Notes under the pieces: model-generated
Database searches by the model: none
The model's input: the letters and a program-made list of their open reading frames with translations, nothing else
Told to the model about the DNA's origin: nothing
Shown here: positions 1 to 7,632 of the stretch, in pieces
How positions within the stretch are numbered: the first letter of the stretch is position 1
Layout: each line of letters opens with the position of its first letter
Translations under genes and position numbers: made by a program
From: Bacteroidota bacterium
Lineage (GTDB): Bacteria; Bacteroidota; Bacteroidia; Flavobacteriales_F; PHOS-HE28
Direction: 5' to 3'
DNA length: 15,028 bases
Assembly (NCBI GenBank): GCA_963169595.1
Contig: CAUJFM010000029.1
Coordinates: forward strand, 1 to 15,028

Positions 1-13
1 CACATCCCCCTCC

Positions 14-295
14 ATGCGCTACCACGTCAGCAAGAGCTGGTTGCGCCACAAGCGCACGCGCGAAGAACTGGAGGCCGAGAACATGGCCCATCGGGAGGAT
101 CTGTGGCCCGCGCCCATCCCGTTCGGCTTCCTGAACGACCAATGGAAGCAACTGCTGGCCCTGGAGCAACCCGGCGACGAACTGTGGACCTACTCCAGCG
201 GTGCCGAAAGCTGGGAGAACCTGGGCGGACGCGCCGGTGTGGCGCTGGTGCGTAATGGTGAAGTGGTGGCCCATATCATGACGTACATGAACTGA
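14..295 (+). CDS. Small hypothetical protein, possibly 5'-truncated by the window edge
   Basis: A 93-residue soluble, tryptophan-rich protein with no signal peptide or membrane segment. The first 40 residues are charged and probably helical. The C-terminal half contains a GDELW segment followed by SW.NLGGR.G.ALVR.G.VV, which I recognise only as a pattern recurring in small uncharacterised bacterial proteins, not as a named domain. The ATG at 14 is the first in frame, but the frame stays open to the left edge (codons ACA TCC CCC TCC precede it), so the true start could lie outside the window. No Shine-Dalgarno is visible in the 13 bases available. GC content is like the distal host genes, so I treat this as resident chromosome rather than part of the defence cluster. 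No function can be assigned. Confidence 0.6.
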   Translation: MRYHVSKSWLRHKRTREELEAENMAHREDLWPAPIPFGFLNDQWKQLLALEQPGDELWTYSSGAESWENLGGRAGVALVRNGEVVAHIMTYMN

Positions 296-347
296 GCCAC
301 GGGCTGGATGGCCTGGGGGCTTAGAGGCCGAATGGCCAGAAGAGCCA

Positions 348-377
348 CTTGCCGACTGGCCGCTTGCCGACTGGCCT
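348..377. repeat. Two-copy 15-bp tandem repeat
   Basis: The 14-base string CTTGCCGACTGGCC occurs at 348-361 and again at 363-376, so the period is 15. A degraded third start (ACTTGC) follows. Each copy contains GCC/GGC arms that could fold. The function is unknown; it may be a member of a dispersed host intergenic repeat or simple slippage. Confidence 0.7.
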
Positions 378-398
378 ACTTGCAGCTTGGGTTCCAGG

Positions 399-411
399 CC
401 GCCGGAGGCGG
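399..411. repeat. GC hairpin, first copy of a CGCCGGAGGCG motif
   Basis: CCGCC (399-403) and GGCGG (407-411) pair perfectly around a GGA loop. The core CGCCGGAGGCG (400-410) recurs exactly at 498-508, so this is a repeated structured element and not an isolated palindrome. Confidence 0.55.
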
Positions 412-478
412 AGAGGGTTTGTGGTATTCAGGCCAGGGGCTGGCAGGCCAAGAGGCCTCTGGCTGCGCCACCTGGAGA

Positions 479-513
479 CCCTTGCCAATTGCCCGGACGC
501 CGGAGGCGAAGGG
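479..513. repeat. Larger GC hairpin containing the second CGCCGGAGGCG copy
   Basis: CCCTT-GCC at 479-486 pairs with GGC-(G)-AAGGG at 505-513 with one bulged base. The loop carries a further CCGG/CCGG pair at 493-496 and 500-503. There is no T-run after it, so it is not a classical intrinsic terminator, although it could end transcription from the first gene or act as a REP-like element. Confidence 0.45.
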
Positions 514-591
514 GACATACCACCAAGCCGATCGCCCGGAACTATGCACCAGGTCAGACCTTGATGCCGACGCGAGATTTTTCAACAATTC

Positions 592-620
592 TTGGCATTT
601 GCGTGCTCTGTGATTATAAT
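592..620 (+). promoter_or_regulatory. Consensus-like sigma70 promoter upstream of the 657 gene
   Basis: TTGGCA at 592-597 (five of six matches to TTGACA) and a perfect TATAAT at 615-620 are separated by exactly 17 bases. The predicted start of transcription is near 627, giving a leader of about 30 bases before the ATG at 657. It could also drive the downstream cluster, since only 76 bases and no strong terminator separate the 657 gene from the methyltransferase. The style is that of Proteobacteria or Firmicutes, unlike the TAnnTTTG elements near other genes here. Confidence 0.6.
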
Positions 621-656
621 ACGGTCGTCTCTTTGACAAAATAACCGTCAATTTAC

Positions 657-1079
657 ATGGACACGACCAACCCCATCCCCAGCAGCGAACAGGAGGCACT
701 TCAGTGGCTCTTGGGTGCCCTGAAACATGACCTGCAGGACCTCCCTCATGATCAGTTCATGAAGGCATGGAATGCCGTGTTCTTTCTTTATGGCGGGCTA
801 CACCCGGACGGATGCGATGACCATGGGGATGAGATCAGTCATGTCCAGGATGGACCTGAGCGTTTCATGAAGATCGAACCACGCTTGATCGCGCCGTACT
901 ATGTCAATAGCGGTTGGCCGGTCCTCATCGCCCCACTGGCCACCGAGGCCTGCAGGCGGTATGCCGCAGACCTGATGACCGAGGATGAGTTCTATCCGGC
1001 GGATGCGCAGTTCGCCGGGTTTGATGTGCGTTACGGAGGGAGTGGCATGGTAGAGGAGGAGTCCATCAGCCTTGGCTGA
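657..1079 (+). CDS. Unrecognised 140-residue protein at the head of the defence cluster
   Basis: A 140-residue acidic, soluble protein with no membrane segment or signal peptide. It has a helical-looking N-terminal part (residues 8-45), an Asp/His-rich stretch with G.HPDGCDDHGDE near residues 48-58, and a C-terminal part with several aromatic residues ending in a run of Glu. I do not recognise a family; the clustered Cys/His/Asp could suggest metal binding, but this is speculation. It starts at the first ATG after a strong promoter (592-620) with no Shine-Dalgarno. Composition is mixed: 721-780 has 30/60 G+C, while 901-960 has 40/60. It lies 76 bases upstream of the methyltransferase, so it may belong to the system as a regulator or accessory factor, or be an unrelated passenger. 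The reading frame itself looks real; the role is unknown. Confidence 0.65.
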   Translation: MDTTNPIPSSEQEALQWLLGALKHDLQDLPHDQFMKAWNAVFFLYGGLHPDGCDDHGDEISHVQDGPERFMKIEPRLIAPYYVNSGWPVLIAPLATEACRRYAADLMTEDEFYPADAQFAGFDVRYGGSGMVEEESISLG

Positions 1080-1143
1080 TAAATCAAACAGTGACGTTCA
1101 CAATACCACATCTAACCTAGTCAGGTTTTGATACGCCGATCTT

Positions 1144-1151
1144 TAAGTTCG
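1144..1151 (+). promoter_or_regulatory. Possible Bacteroidota-type -7 element immediately before dcm
   Basis: TAAGTTCG matches TAnnTTTG at five of six defined bases and ends four bases before the dcm ATG, the same spacing as the exact element before cutC. If used, the dcm transcript would be almost leaderless. No well-spaced TTG -33 element is present (the nearest, 1128-1130, is only 13 bases upstream), and a one-mismatch match is not rare by chance. Confidence 0.25.
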
Positions 1152-1155
1152 CACC

Positions 1156-2397
1156 ATGCGCTACATTGATCTATTCGCAGGAGCAGGAGGTCTTTCTGAA
1201 GGCTTCATCAAGGCCGGCTTCAAGCCAGTAGCCCATGTGGAAATGGACCAAGCTGCCTGCTATACCCTGAAGACCAGGCTGGCTTTTCATTATTTGAGCA
1301 GCGCGAATAAGAAGGGCCGCTATGTGGACTACATGCGTGGCAAGATCACTCGAGAGAAGCTGTATTCCTATCTGCCCAAGAGACTCCATGACTCAGTGAT
1401 CAATGCGACGATCGGTGAGGACACGTTGGGGATGATCTTCGCCAAGGTCGATGCACTTGCTGATGGGAAGCCCATTGACGTTTTAGCTGGCGGACCACCC
1501 TGTCAGGCGTACTCACTGGTGGGAAGGGCTCGTGATGCTAATGGTATGCGCAATGACCCTAGGAATTATCTGTACAAATACTATGGGCGTTTTCTAGAGC
1601 GGTACAAACCCAAGGCCTTCGTATTCGAGAACGTACTTGGCCTGCGCACTGCTGCTGGAGGCAAGTATTTCGAGGATATGAAGAAGTGCTTCGATAAGGC
1701 CGGCTATGTGGTCGCTGATGATTTGCTCAAGGCCCGCGATTTCGGGGTACTTCAAGACCGCAAGAGGATACTGATCATTGGCTGGCGCAAGGACCTTGGC
1801 ATTGCAGGTATGCCTGCATTCGATAAGAAGAACTGGAAGTACAGTGTGGCGGATGTACTCCGGGATCTACCGGAGATCGGCCCAGGGGAAGGCTCAATGA
1901 AGAACGCCAGATACGGGGGCAAGGCTTCGACATACCTTGGAAAGTCCGGGCTCAGGAACGGCATTGACATCCTTACACAGCATTGCTCCCGTCCACATAC
2001 GGTTCAAGACCTGAAGATCTACCGTATCGCTGTTGAACGTTGGAATAAGGCCAAAGAGCGACTGCAGTATACCGACCTTCCAGAATCTCTTCGTACACAC
2101 AGAAATACAACCAGTTTCCTGGACCGGTTTAAGGTTGTAGCGGCGGAAGAGCAGTGTGCGCATACAGTCGTAGCGCACATTGCCCGGGATGGACATCACT
2201 ACATTCATCCGGACCTGAAACAGAATCGCTCTCTTTCTGTACGTGAAGCCGCTCGACTGCAGTCCTTTCCGGATGACTATTACTTCGAAGGCGTTAAAGA
2301 GAACAGCCCTCGCACAGCGGCTTTCAAGCAGATAGGGAACGCAGTTCCTCCGCTGATGGCCGAGAGTATAGCCAAAGCCATCAAGGCAAGACTATGA
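1156..2397 (+). CDS. dcm: DNA (cytosine-5-)-methyltransferase
   Basis: Transfers a methyl group from S-adenosylmethionine to C5 of cytosine in a specific DNA sequence, presumably to protect self DNA from the nuclease arm of this cluster. The conserved motifs appear in order: motif I DLFAGAGG (residues 5-12, SAM binding), motif IV GGPPCQ with catalytic Cys116, motif VI ENV (158-160), motif VIII QDRKR (200-204), motif IX REAARLQ (363-369), and motif X QIGNAVPP (392-399). The target-recognition region should lie between about 205 and 355, so specificity cannot be read by eye. The spacing from motif I Phe7 to Cys116 is about 45 residues longer than in M.HhaI. At 413 residues it is otherwise a normal single-chain enzyme. 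The ATG at 1156 places motif I at the very N terminus. Its stop overlaps the next start (ATGA at 2394-2397). The symbol denotes the family, not CCWGG specificity. Confidence 0.95.
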   Translation: MRYIDLFAGAGGLSEGFIKAGFKPVAHVEMDQAACYTLKTRLAFHYLSSANKKGRYVDYMRGKITREKLYSYLPKRLHDSVINATIGEDTLGMIFAKVDALADGKPIDVLAGGPPCQAYSLVGRARDANGMRNDPRNYLYKYYGRFLERYKPKAFVFENVLGLRTAAGGKYFEDMKKCFDKAGYVVADDLLKARDFGVLQDRKRILIIGWRKDLGIAGMPAFDKKNWKYSVADVLRDLPEIGPGEGSMKNARYGGKASTYLGKSGLRNGIDILTQHCSRPHTVQDLKIYRIAVERWNKAKERLQYTDLPESLRTHRNTTSFLDRFKVVAAEEQCAHTVVAHIARDGHHYIHPDLKQNRSLSVREAARLQSFPDDYYFEGVKENSPRTAAFKQIGNAVPPLMAESIAKAIKARL

Positions 2398-3878
2398 CAG
2401 TTGATCTCTCCCAGTACCAGGCCGAGGTCACCCCGCCGAAGGCTGGGGTGATGATCAACACGTTCAGAGCTTTCGGATATGACCTAAGGACGGCTATTGC
2501 GGATATCGTTGATAACAGCATTTCAGCAGGTGCCCGCAATGTCTGGATCGACTACAATTGGGAAGGACCGGACTACTACATCAGGATCCGGGATGATGGG
2601 CGTGGTATGTCCTTGCCTGAACTAGTCTTGGCAATGACCCCGGGCAGCAGGGATCCGAACGATGAACGAGATTCCAAAGACTTGGGGCGCTTCGGGCTTG
2701 GATTGAAAACCGCCTCATTCTCACAGTGCAAGCAGCTCACTGTGATAACCAAGCGAAAGGGACACGCTTTGATACATCGCTGCTGGGACTTGGACCACGT
2801 GAATGAGCATGGTTCATGGTCCCTGCTCGACTATAATCCTGATCCGCCAAGTGCTGAGCCTATCGGTGATCAAGGCACGGTGGTCCTATGGCGCAAGTTG
2901 GACCGACTTATCAAGGCACCATTGGAGACCAATGAGGCGTCCAGGACTGCTTACTTCGATGAGCTAGATCAAGTGCGAAAGCACCTCAGCCTGGTTTTCC
3001 ATCGCTACATGGAACGAGGCGATCTTACCATCCACATGGGCGGCAACAAATTGGCTCCATGGGACCCCTTCATGAAGGGAAGACCGGGAGTCCAGATCGT
3101 TGCTGAAGAGCCCCTGGACGAAGGGCGCATCACCGTCAAGTGCTACACCATGCCGCACGTCACGCACATACCGGCTCCGGAGCGCATGGAAGCACGCACG
3201 GATGAGTGGCAGGACCTTCAGGGCTTTTATGTGTACCGAAACAACAGGCTCTTGCTTTATGGCGATTGGCTCGGTACTGGAGGGCGGTCAGAGACGACTA
3301 AGAATGCCAGGATTCTGATTGACCTGCCCAATTCGCTCGACCATGAGTGGCAGATCGACATTAAGAAGTCCACCGCCAGACCACCTGCGCATATCCGAAA
3401 GCACTTGAAGCGCTTGGCCATGTTGACACGTAATACATCGGTCAAGATCCACAAGTTTCGGGGAAACAAGGTCTTGCTCCAGTACAATGCCTCATCGGTT
3501 ACCTACGATGCCCTGTGGAAGGCGTTGGAGGACAGGGAAGGCAACTACAGCTACTCGATCAATGAGGACCATCCCATGGTCCAGCATTTCATGACGAAGG
3601 ATGCTCTGAAAGCGAAGGACTTGAAGTACTTACTCCGTCAGGTAGCCGCCGCAGTTCCTGTGGAGGTGATCATTCAGAACCACAGCGAGTCTGCTGTCAA
3701 GCATGAGTTGCGAAAGCCACACGGTGTGTTGGACAAGCAGACCATTGACCTTGCCCTTGCCATCTACAAAGGGCTCATCGCTTCTGGAATGAGCAGTGAC
3801 ATGGCCGAGAAGCGGCTGCTGAATACACAGCCATTCAGTGAATTCCCTGAACTCACCAGCTATTTGGACACACATTGA
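2394..3878 (+). CDS. GHKL-family ATPase of the MORC/paraMORC type
   Basis: Predicted ATP-dependent clamp-like DNA-remodelling protein of the restriction system. The Bergerat ATP-binding fold is clear: N box AIADIVDNSISAGA (residues 34-47), G1 box DDGRGM (67-72) and G2 box LGRFGLGLKTASFSQ (97-111). The second half looks like the S5-type transducer: GFYVYRNNRLL (277-287), then DIKKS (322-326), whose lysines could contact the ATP gamma phosphate. The base that activates water, Glu in MutL (ELVEN), is Asp37 here; Asn41, the Mg ligand, is kept. The remaining 150 or so residues have no domain I recognise, and there is no fused nuclease. It starts on an ATGA overlap with the methyltransferase, implying translational coupling, and stops six bases before the Z1 gene. 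MutL, Hsp90 and histidine kinases are excluded by the neighbouring motifs and gene context. Confidence 0.88.
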   Translation: MTVDLSQYQAEVTPPKAGVMINTFRAFGYDLRTAIADIVDNSISAGARNVWIDYNWEGPDYYIRIRDDGRGMSLPELVLAMTPGSRDPNDERDSKDLGRFGLGLKTASFSQCKQLTVITKRKGHALIHRCWDLDHVNEHGSWSLLDYNPDPPSAEPIGDQGTVVLWRKLDRLIKAPLETNEASRTAYFDELDQVRKHLSLVFHRYMERGDLTIHMGGNKLAPWDPFMKGRPGVQIVAEEPLDEGRITVKCYTMPHVTHIPAPERMEARTDEWQDLQGFYVYRNNRLLLYGDWLGTGGRSETTKNARILIDLPNSLDHEWQIDIKKSTARPPAHIRKHLKRLAMLTRNTSVKIHKFRGNKVLLQYNASSVTYDALWKALEDREGNYSYSINEDHPMVQHFMTKDALKAKDLKYLLRQVAAAVPVEVIIQNHSESAVKHELRKPHGVLDKQTIDLALAIYKGLIASGMSSDMAEKRLLNTQPFSEFPELTSYLDTH

Positions 3879-3884
3879 CCTGCC

Positions 3885-6653
3885 ATGGATACACAGCAAC
3901 GTATAGCTCACATCCTTATCGACGCGAAGACCTCTACTCCAACGAAGGACATCATCCGCCAATGCGCGGAGAGTGCGTGGTCCACGGTAGGCGATTCCAG
4001 TGTTGACCTTGAGGCTCTGATAGCTCAACTTGAGGCCGACTATCAGGTCTTCCGACAGGAAGCTAAATCCTTGGTGAATCCCAAGGTGAAGCCTTGGCTC
4101 AAGGATAGAAAAGGGTCTATCAATTGGCAACTGTGGCAGCGCTACGCGAGCTACATGAAAGCCAAGAATGCATCATTCAACACGGATGACTTGGATGATG
4201 TCACGGACAATATTTTGGACAAGTGTGCCGACCCCAAGTCCCCTGGACCATGGGATCGGAGAGGAATGGTCGTTGGAAACGTACAGTCAGGAAAGACCGC
4301 CAACTACACTGGGTTGATCAACAAAGCCGCAGATGCAGGCTACAAGATGATCATCGTCATCGCGGGTATCCACAATACGCTTCGAAAGCAGACCCAGGAA
4401 CGTATCGATGAAGGCTTTATTGGTCGGAACAGTGCAGACCTCATTCGCCGTGTCAATGGTCAATCCATTGGTGTTGGCAAGTTCGCAAGTGACCTCGCCA
4501 TATACTCCTACACGTCATCCGACGAGAACGGGGACTTCAATCGCGGCACAGCGACAAGGCTGAATGTGCCGGTCAACGGAAGTAATCCAACCGTCCTTGT
4601 CATCAAGAAGAACAAGAGCATTCTTGAAAATCTCATTCTCTGGCTTGCCAAAACCGCCCAAGCAAATTCCGAAGGAGACCGGAAGATCTATGATGTGCCG
4701 GTGCTTGTCATTGACGACGAGGCGGATAGTGCATCAGTGAACTCGGGAACGGAGGAAGATGTCCGGACGATCAACCGGTATATCCGGGTGCTACTCAACT
4801 TGTTCGACCGGAATGCCTTCATCGGGTATACTGCCACGCCATACGCCAACTTGTTCATTCCATCATCATGGAACCGTGAGCTGAGGACCACTATCGGTGG
4901 TGAGTCGTTCAAGATCGGAGAGGATCTCTTTCCGCGGGACTTCATCGTCAATATCCATCCACCCAGCAACTACATAGGGGCCACCGAGGTATTTGGCCAT
5001 GGTGAAGCGGGCAATGAGATGCTGCCGGATCCGTTACCGATAATTCGGGAGACGACAGATCAAGAGCCTTACTTCCCGGTACGCATCAACGCAGAGAATC
5101 GGGACCAACTGCCCGAAGGCCTCCCTGCCAGCCTGAAGCGTGCCATCCAGTCCTTCATTCTTACGTCTGCGATCAGGCGTTTGCGCGGGCAGACCGCCAA
5201 GCATAACTCGATGTTGGTGCACGTCGCGCTTCGTGTCGCTTGGATAGACCGTATCGCGCGGCTCGTCAATGAAGTACTTCATGATTACAGGAATCAGACA
5301 CAACTGAATACTGGCCCTCTGCTCAAAGACTTGGAGCAGCTCTTTAATGAGGACTTTGTCAGTACGACGAAGGCGGTGATGGACAATCTGAGATACCAGG
5401 ACCCAGCTATCAAGACCTCCTCTTGGGAGGCGGTCCGGGCTGAGCTATCCGCCGCCGTAAACAAGATCGAGGTAAGGTCGGTCCATGGGCAGAAGAACCT
5501 ACGCAACCTCGAGTACAGGAACACACAGGAACTGAATTACGACGAGTATGAGGGCAGCGGGTTGAGTGTTATCGCAGTAGGTGGCAACAAGCTTGCACGA
5601 GGTCTGACCTTGGAGGGGCTGTCCGTGAGTTACTACCTCCGCACCACCCGCATGTACGACTCACTGATGCAGATGGGCCGCTGGTTTGGCTACAGGCCGG
5701 GCTACGTCGACCTGTGCAGACTTTATACCACACCTGAACTGCAGCTTTGGTACGAGCATGTGGCCATGGCTTCCGACGAGATGCGGGCGGACTTTGATGT
5801 GATGTCTTCCCAGAACAAGACACCGGAGCAGTTTCAGATCAAGATCATGAAGCACCCCGGCATGCTGATGATAACCTCAGCGGCCAAAATGAAGGGTCAC
5901 GAAACTCTTGAGTTGTCCTATTCGGGTCAGCTCAAACAGACCTACGCATTCAGTGACAAAGCGGAAGATGTAACAAACAACTACAGGGCGCTTCAAATGC
6001 TCCTTGGTCAGCTGCCCGAACCGGCACTTCCATCGAGTGATGGTCCTTTCAATTCCGTTCTCTGGCGTGGTATCGAAGCGCGCCATGTCATCGACTTCCT
6101 TGCCGCTTATAATGGCCTTGGGTTCTTCCCGAGTGAGTCCATGCGTGGCTATGTGCTTAAGCAGAACAGCTCCCAACTGCTGACCCACTGGAATGTCGCT
6201 ATCATTCTCAACTCTCGAAGCCAGCACAATCATAAGATCCGGTTCCGCGATGTCCGGTTGCATGAGTTCAAATGGTCAAGTGGTTCGATAAACGGAGGCA
6301 TGCCAGCCCGAAGCTTAGAACATAAGGGGGATGTGCTCATCGTTGGAGGAAGCAAGAACGCCATCCTTGATAAAAGAGCCCGTACGATCGATCTAGACCT
6401 TCCGACCGCTCCTGAGAGCATCAGTGAGGAGGAATTGCGCACAATTCGGAAAATGGCAGGGAGCCCACTTCTTGTAATTCTGCCTCTGGACCCACGTGTA
6501 TCTGATGCTGGACATTCTGTGCCGATCGTTGGTGTTGGCATCCAGTTCCCCGAGCTCGAAGGCGAGGTCGCCTATGAGTATGCCGCACGCCCGATGCCAG
6601 GCATGGAAGAAGAGGTACAGGTAAGCGACGATCCCGCTGACACCGATGCTTGA
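3885..6653 (+). CDS. Z1-domain superfamily II helicase/ATPase
   Basis: A 922-residue putative DNA helicase or translocase, the expected motor of the system. The first 120 residues are a helical N-terminal region. Walker A is GNVQSGKT (131-138, Lys137) and Walker B is VIDDEAD (275-281, Glu279). Motif III-like GYTATPYANLF starts at 314. The hallmark Z1 block comprises GGNKLARGLTLEGL (566-579) and MYDSLMQMGRWFGYRPGY (590-607), with the motif VI-like Arg599 and Arg604. The last 300 residues contain no recognisable catalytic motif and may bind DNA or partners. It follows the GHKL ATPase by six bases and overlaps the PD-(D/E)XK gene by eight bases, so the three are probably made in concert. Length and motif order suit an intact protein. 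There is no nuclease motif within it, so cutting must come from a neighbour. Confidence 0.92.
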   Translation: MDTQQRIAHILIDAKTSTPTKDIIRQCAESAWSTVGDSSVDLEALIAQLEADYQVFRQEAKSLVNPKVKPWLKDRKGSINWQLWQRYASYMKAKNASFNTDDLDDVTDNILDKCADPKSPGPWDRRGMVVGNVQSGKTANYTGLINKAADAGYKMIIVIAGIHNTLRKQTQERIDEGFIGRNSADLIRRVNGQSIGVGKFASDLAIYSYTSSDENGDFNRGTATRLNVPVNGSNPTVLVIKKNKSILENLILWLAKTAQANSEGDRKIYDVPVLVIDDEADSASVNSGTEEDVRTINRYIRVLLNLFDRNAFIGYTATPYANLFIPSSWNRELRTTIGGESFKIGEDLFPRDFIVNIHPPSNYIGATEVFGHGEAGNEMLPDPLPIIRETTDQEPYFPVRINAENRDQLPEGLPASLKRAIQSFILTSAIRRLRGQTAKHNSMLVHVALRVAWIDRIARLVNEVLHDYRNQTQLNTGPLLKDLEQLFNEDFVSTTKAVMDNLRYQDPAIKTSSWEAVRAELSAAVNKIEVRSVHGQKNLRNLEYRNTQELNYDEYEGSGLSVIAVGGNKLARGLTLEGLSVSYYLRTTRMYDSLMQMGRWFGYRPGYVDLCRLYTTPELQLWYEHVAMASDEMRADFDVMSSQNKTPEQFQIKIMKHPGMLMITSAAKMKGHETLELSYSGQLKQTYAFSDKAEDVTNNYRALQMLLGQLPEPALPSSDGPFNSVLWRGIEARHVIDFLAAYNGLGFFPSESMRGYVLKQNSSQLLTHWNVAIILNSRSQHNHKIRFRDVRLHEFKWSSGSINGGMPARSLEHKGDVLIVGGSKNAILDKRARTIDLDLPTAPESISEEELRTIRKMAGSPLLVILPLDPRVSDAGHSVPIVGVGIQFPELEGEVAYEYAARPMPGMEEEVQVSDDPADTDA

Positions 6654-7632
6654 CGCGCGCGCCATTTGGGAGGACTTGGTGCAAGGGCATGGAGACCGCA
6701 CTGTGCGGCGCGTAATGGACACCATACGGTGCACTCAGTGTATGCTGGGTTACACGCCACACACAGGCACCCGGTTCATTCAGCTGGACCTTCCGCCAAG
6801 CGTATCCAACTACAGATCACCGATCCGAAGAACGCAGGCTGTACAACTGGAAAGGGTTCCCTTGCCCAACGGTGGAAGCACCTTGATCCTGCTGCTCCAG
6901 GAACCTGCATTGACGGATGTGTTTTCACTGTTTGTCGACGATCTGATACAACACTTGGTCATTGCGCAAACCCCTGAACAGGCAGCTTCCGTGGTCTATA
7001 TGCGCTTCGCGCATTGGCAGCAGCTCTTTGCCAGGATCGCACCCGATGTCATCAGCTTGGAACGGCAAAGAGGTTTGTTCGGGGAGCTGATCATCCTCAA
7101 GGAACTCTTGGATAGACATACGGATGCACCAGAGATCTGGGATTGTTGGAGAGGGCCATATAGCGCCAATCATGACTTCAGCATGAGTGGAACCGCGCTG
7201 GAGGTGAAGACATCAGCTGCCAGTCTGCCGATAATGCGCATCAGCAGCGAGATCCAACTGGACCAAACGGGATGGCAGCATGTTGTGCTTTGTTTGGTCC
7301 ATCTCAATGAGGTTCGTGGCGGCCCTCAAACCTTGACGGAGTTGATCCAGTCGTTACTTGAGCGAAGCGGCAGGGTTCCGTTAATCGAGCTTGCGTTCCG
7401 TTCCAAGCTTCTCAAAGTTGGTGTGGATGCTTCCCACTACGGGATATTCTCGGAATTTGGCTATACGGTGCGTAGTATCCAATGCTTCAATGTGACAGAG
7501 GACTTTCCGGCCATTCGACGCAGTGAACTGAGCAATGCCATCGGGAAGGTCACCTACGAGTTACATCCAGGTGGATGCGAAGTGTATGGCATGGCTCTTG
7601 AAGACGCAATGAAACTATTCCGTCCAGTATGA
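6646..7632 (+). CDS. PD-(D/E)XK nuclease-like protein (DUF4420 type)
   Basis: A 328-residue protein and the best candidate for the DNA-cleaving subunit. The nuclease core is visible in the middle: a helix with ERQRGLFGELIIL (Glu147 conserved), then Asp177 in NHDFSMSG and, eight residues later, Glu186-Val187-Lys188 in LEVKTSA, giving the D-x8-E-x-K active-site pattern of the PD-(D/E)XK superfamily. The preceding WRGP (143-ish residues before the C terminus region) is also typical of this family's genomic partners, but I cannot align it here. The ATG at 6646 overlaps the end of the Z1 gene by eight bases, and the stop forms an ATGA overlap with the AIPR start. No upstream in-frame start fits better. 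In known neighbourhoods this family travels with Z1 and paraMORC genes, so it is likely targeted to unmethylated DNA by them. Cleavage activity is inferred. Confidence 0.85.
   Translation: MLDARAIWEDLVQGHGDRTVRRVMDTIRCTQCMLGYTPHTGTRFIQLDLPPSVSNYRSPIRRTQAVQLERVPLPNGGSTLILLLQEPALTDVFSLFVDDLIQHLVIAQTPEQAASVVYMRFAHWQQLFARIAPDVISLERQRGLFGELIILKELLDRHTDAPEIWDCWRGPYSANHDFSMSGTALEVKTSAASLPIMRISSEIQLDQTGWQHVVLCLVHLNEVRGGPQTLTELIQSLLERSGRVPLIELAFRSKLLKVGVDASHYGIFSEFGYTVRSIQCFNVTEDFPAIRRSELSNAIGKVTYELHPGGCEVYGMALEDAMKLFRPV

Larger units (their letters stand above)
296..656. other. GC-rich, hairpin-rich intergenic spacer turning AT-rich at its right end
   Basis: This 361-base stretch holds no gene I can support; the short overlapping frames in it are of low complexity and lack homology-like motifs. 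From 296 to about 560 it is GC-rich and full of short repeats and hairpins (listed separately). From about 570 composition changes abruptly: 601-660 has 24 G+C in 60 bases, and a sigma70-style promoter lies there. The change is a candidate left boundary of the acquired region, but I see no integrase, tRNA end or clear target duplication. Confidence 0.6.

Noticed and set aside
348..376. CRISPR-like repeat
   Set aside because: Only two adjacent 15-bp units with no spacers, and no cas genes in the window.
308..644. Several short overlapping frames in the 296-656 spacer
   Set aside because: They lie in repeats and hairpins, are rich in Arg/Gly/Pro/Trp, overlap on both strands and show no start signals.
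1091..1101. GTGACGTTCAC as an operator for a restriction controller protein
   Set aside because: Only the four-base arms pair, the sequence does not match known C-box patterns, and no controller-type helix-turn-helix gene is present.
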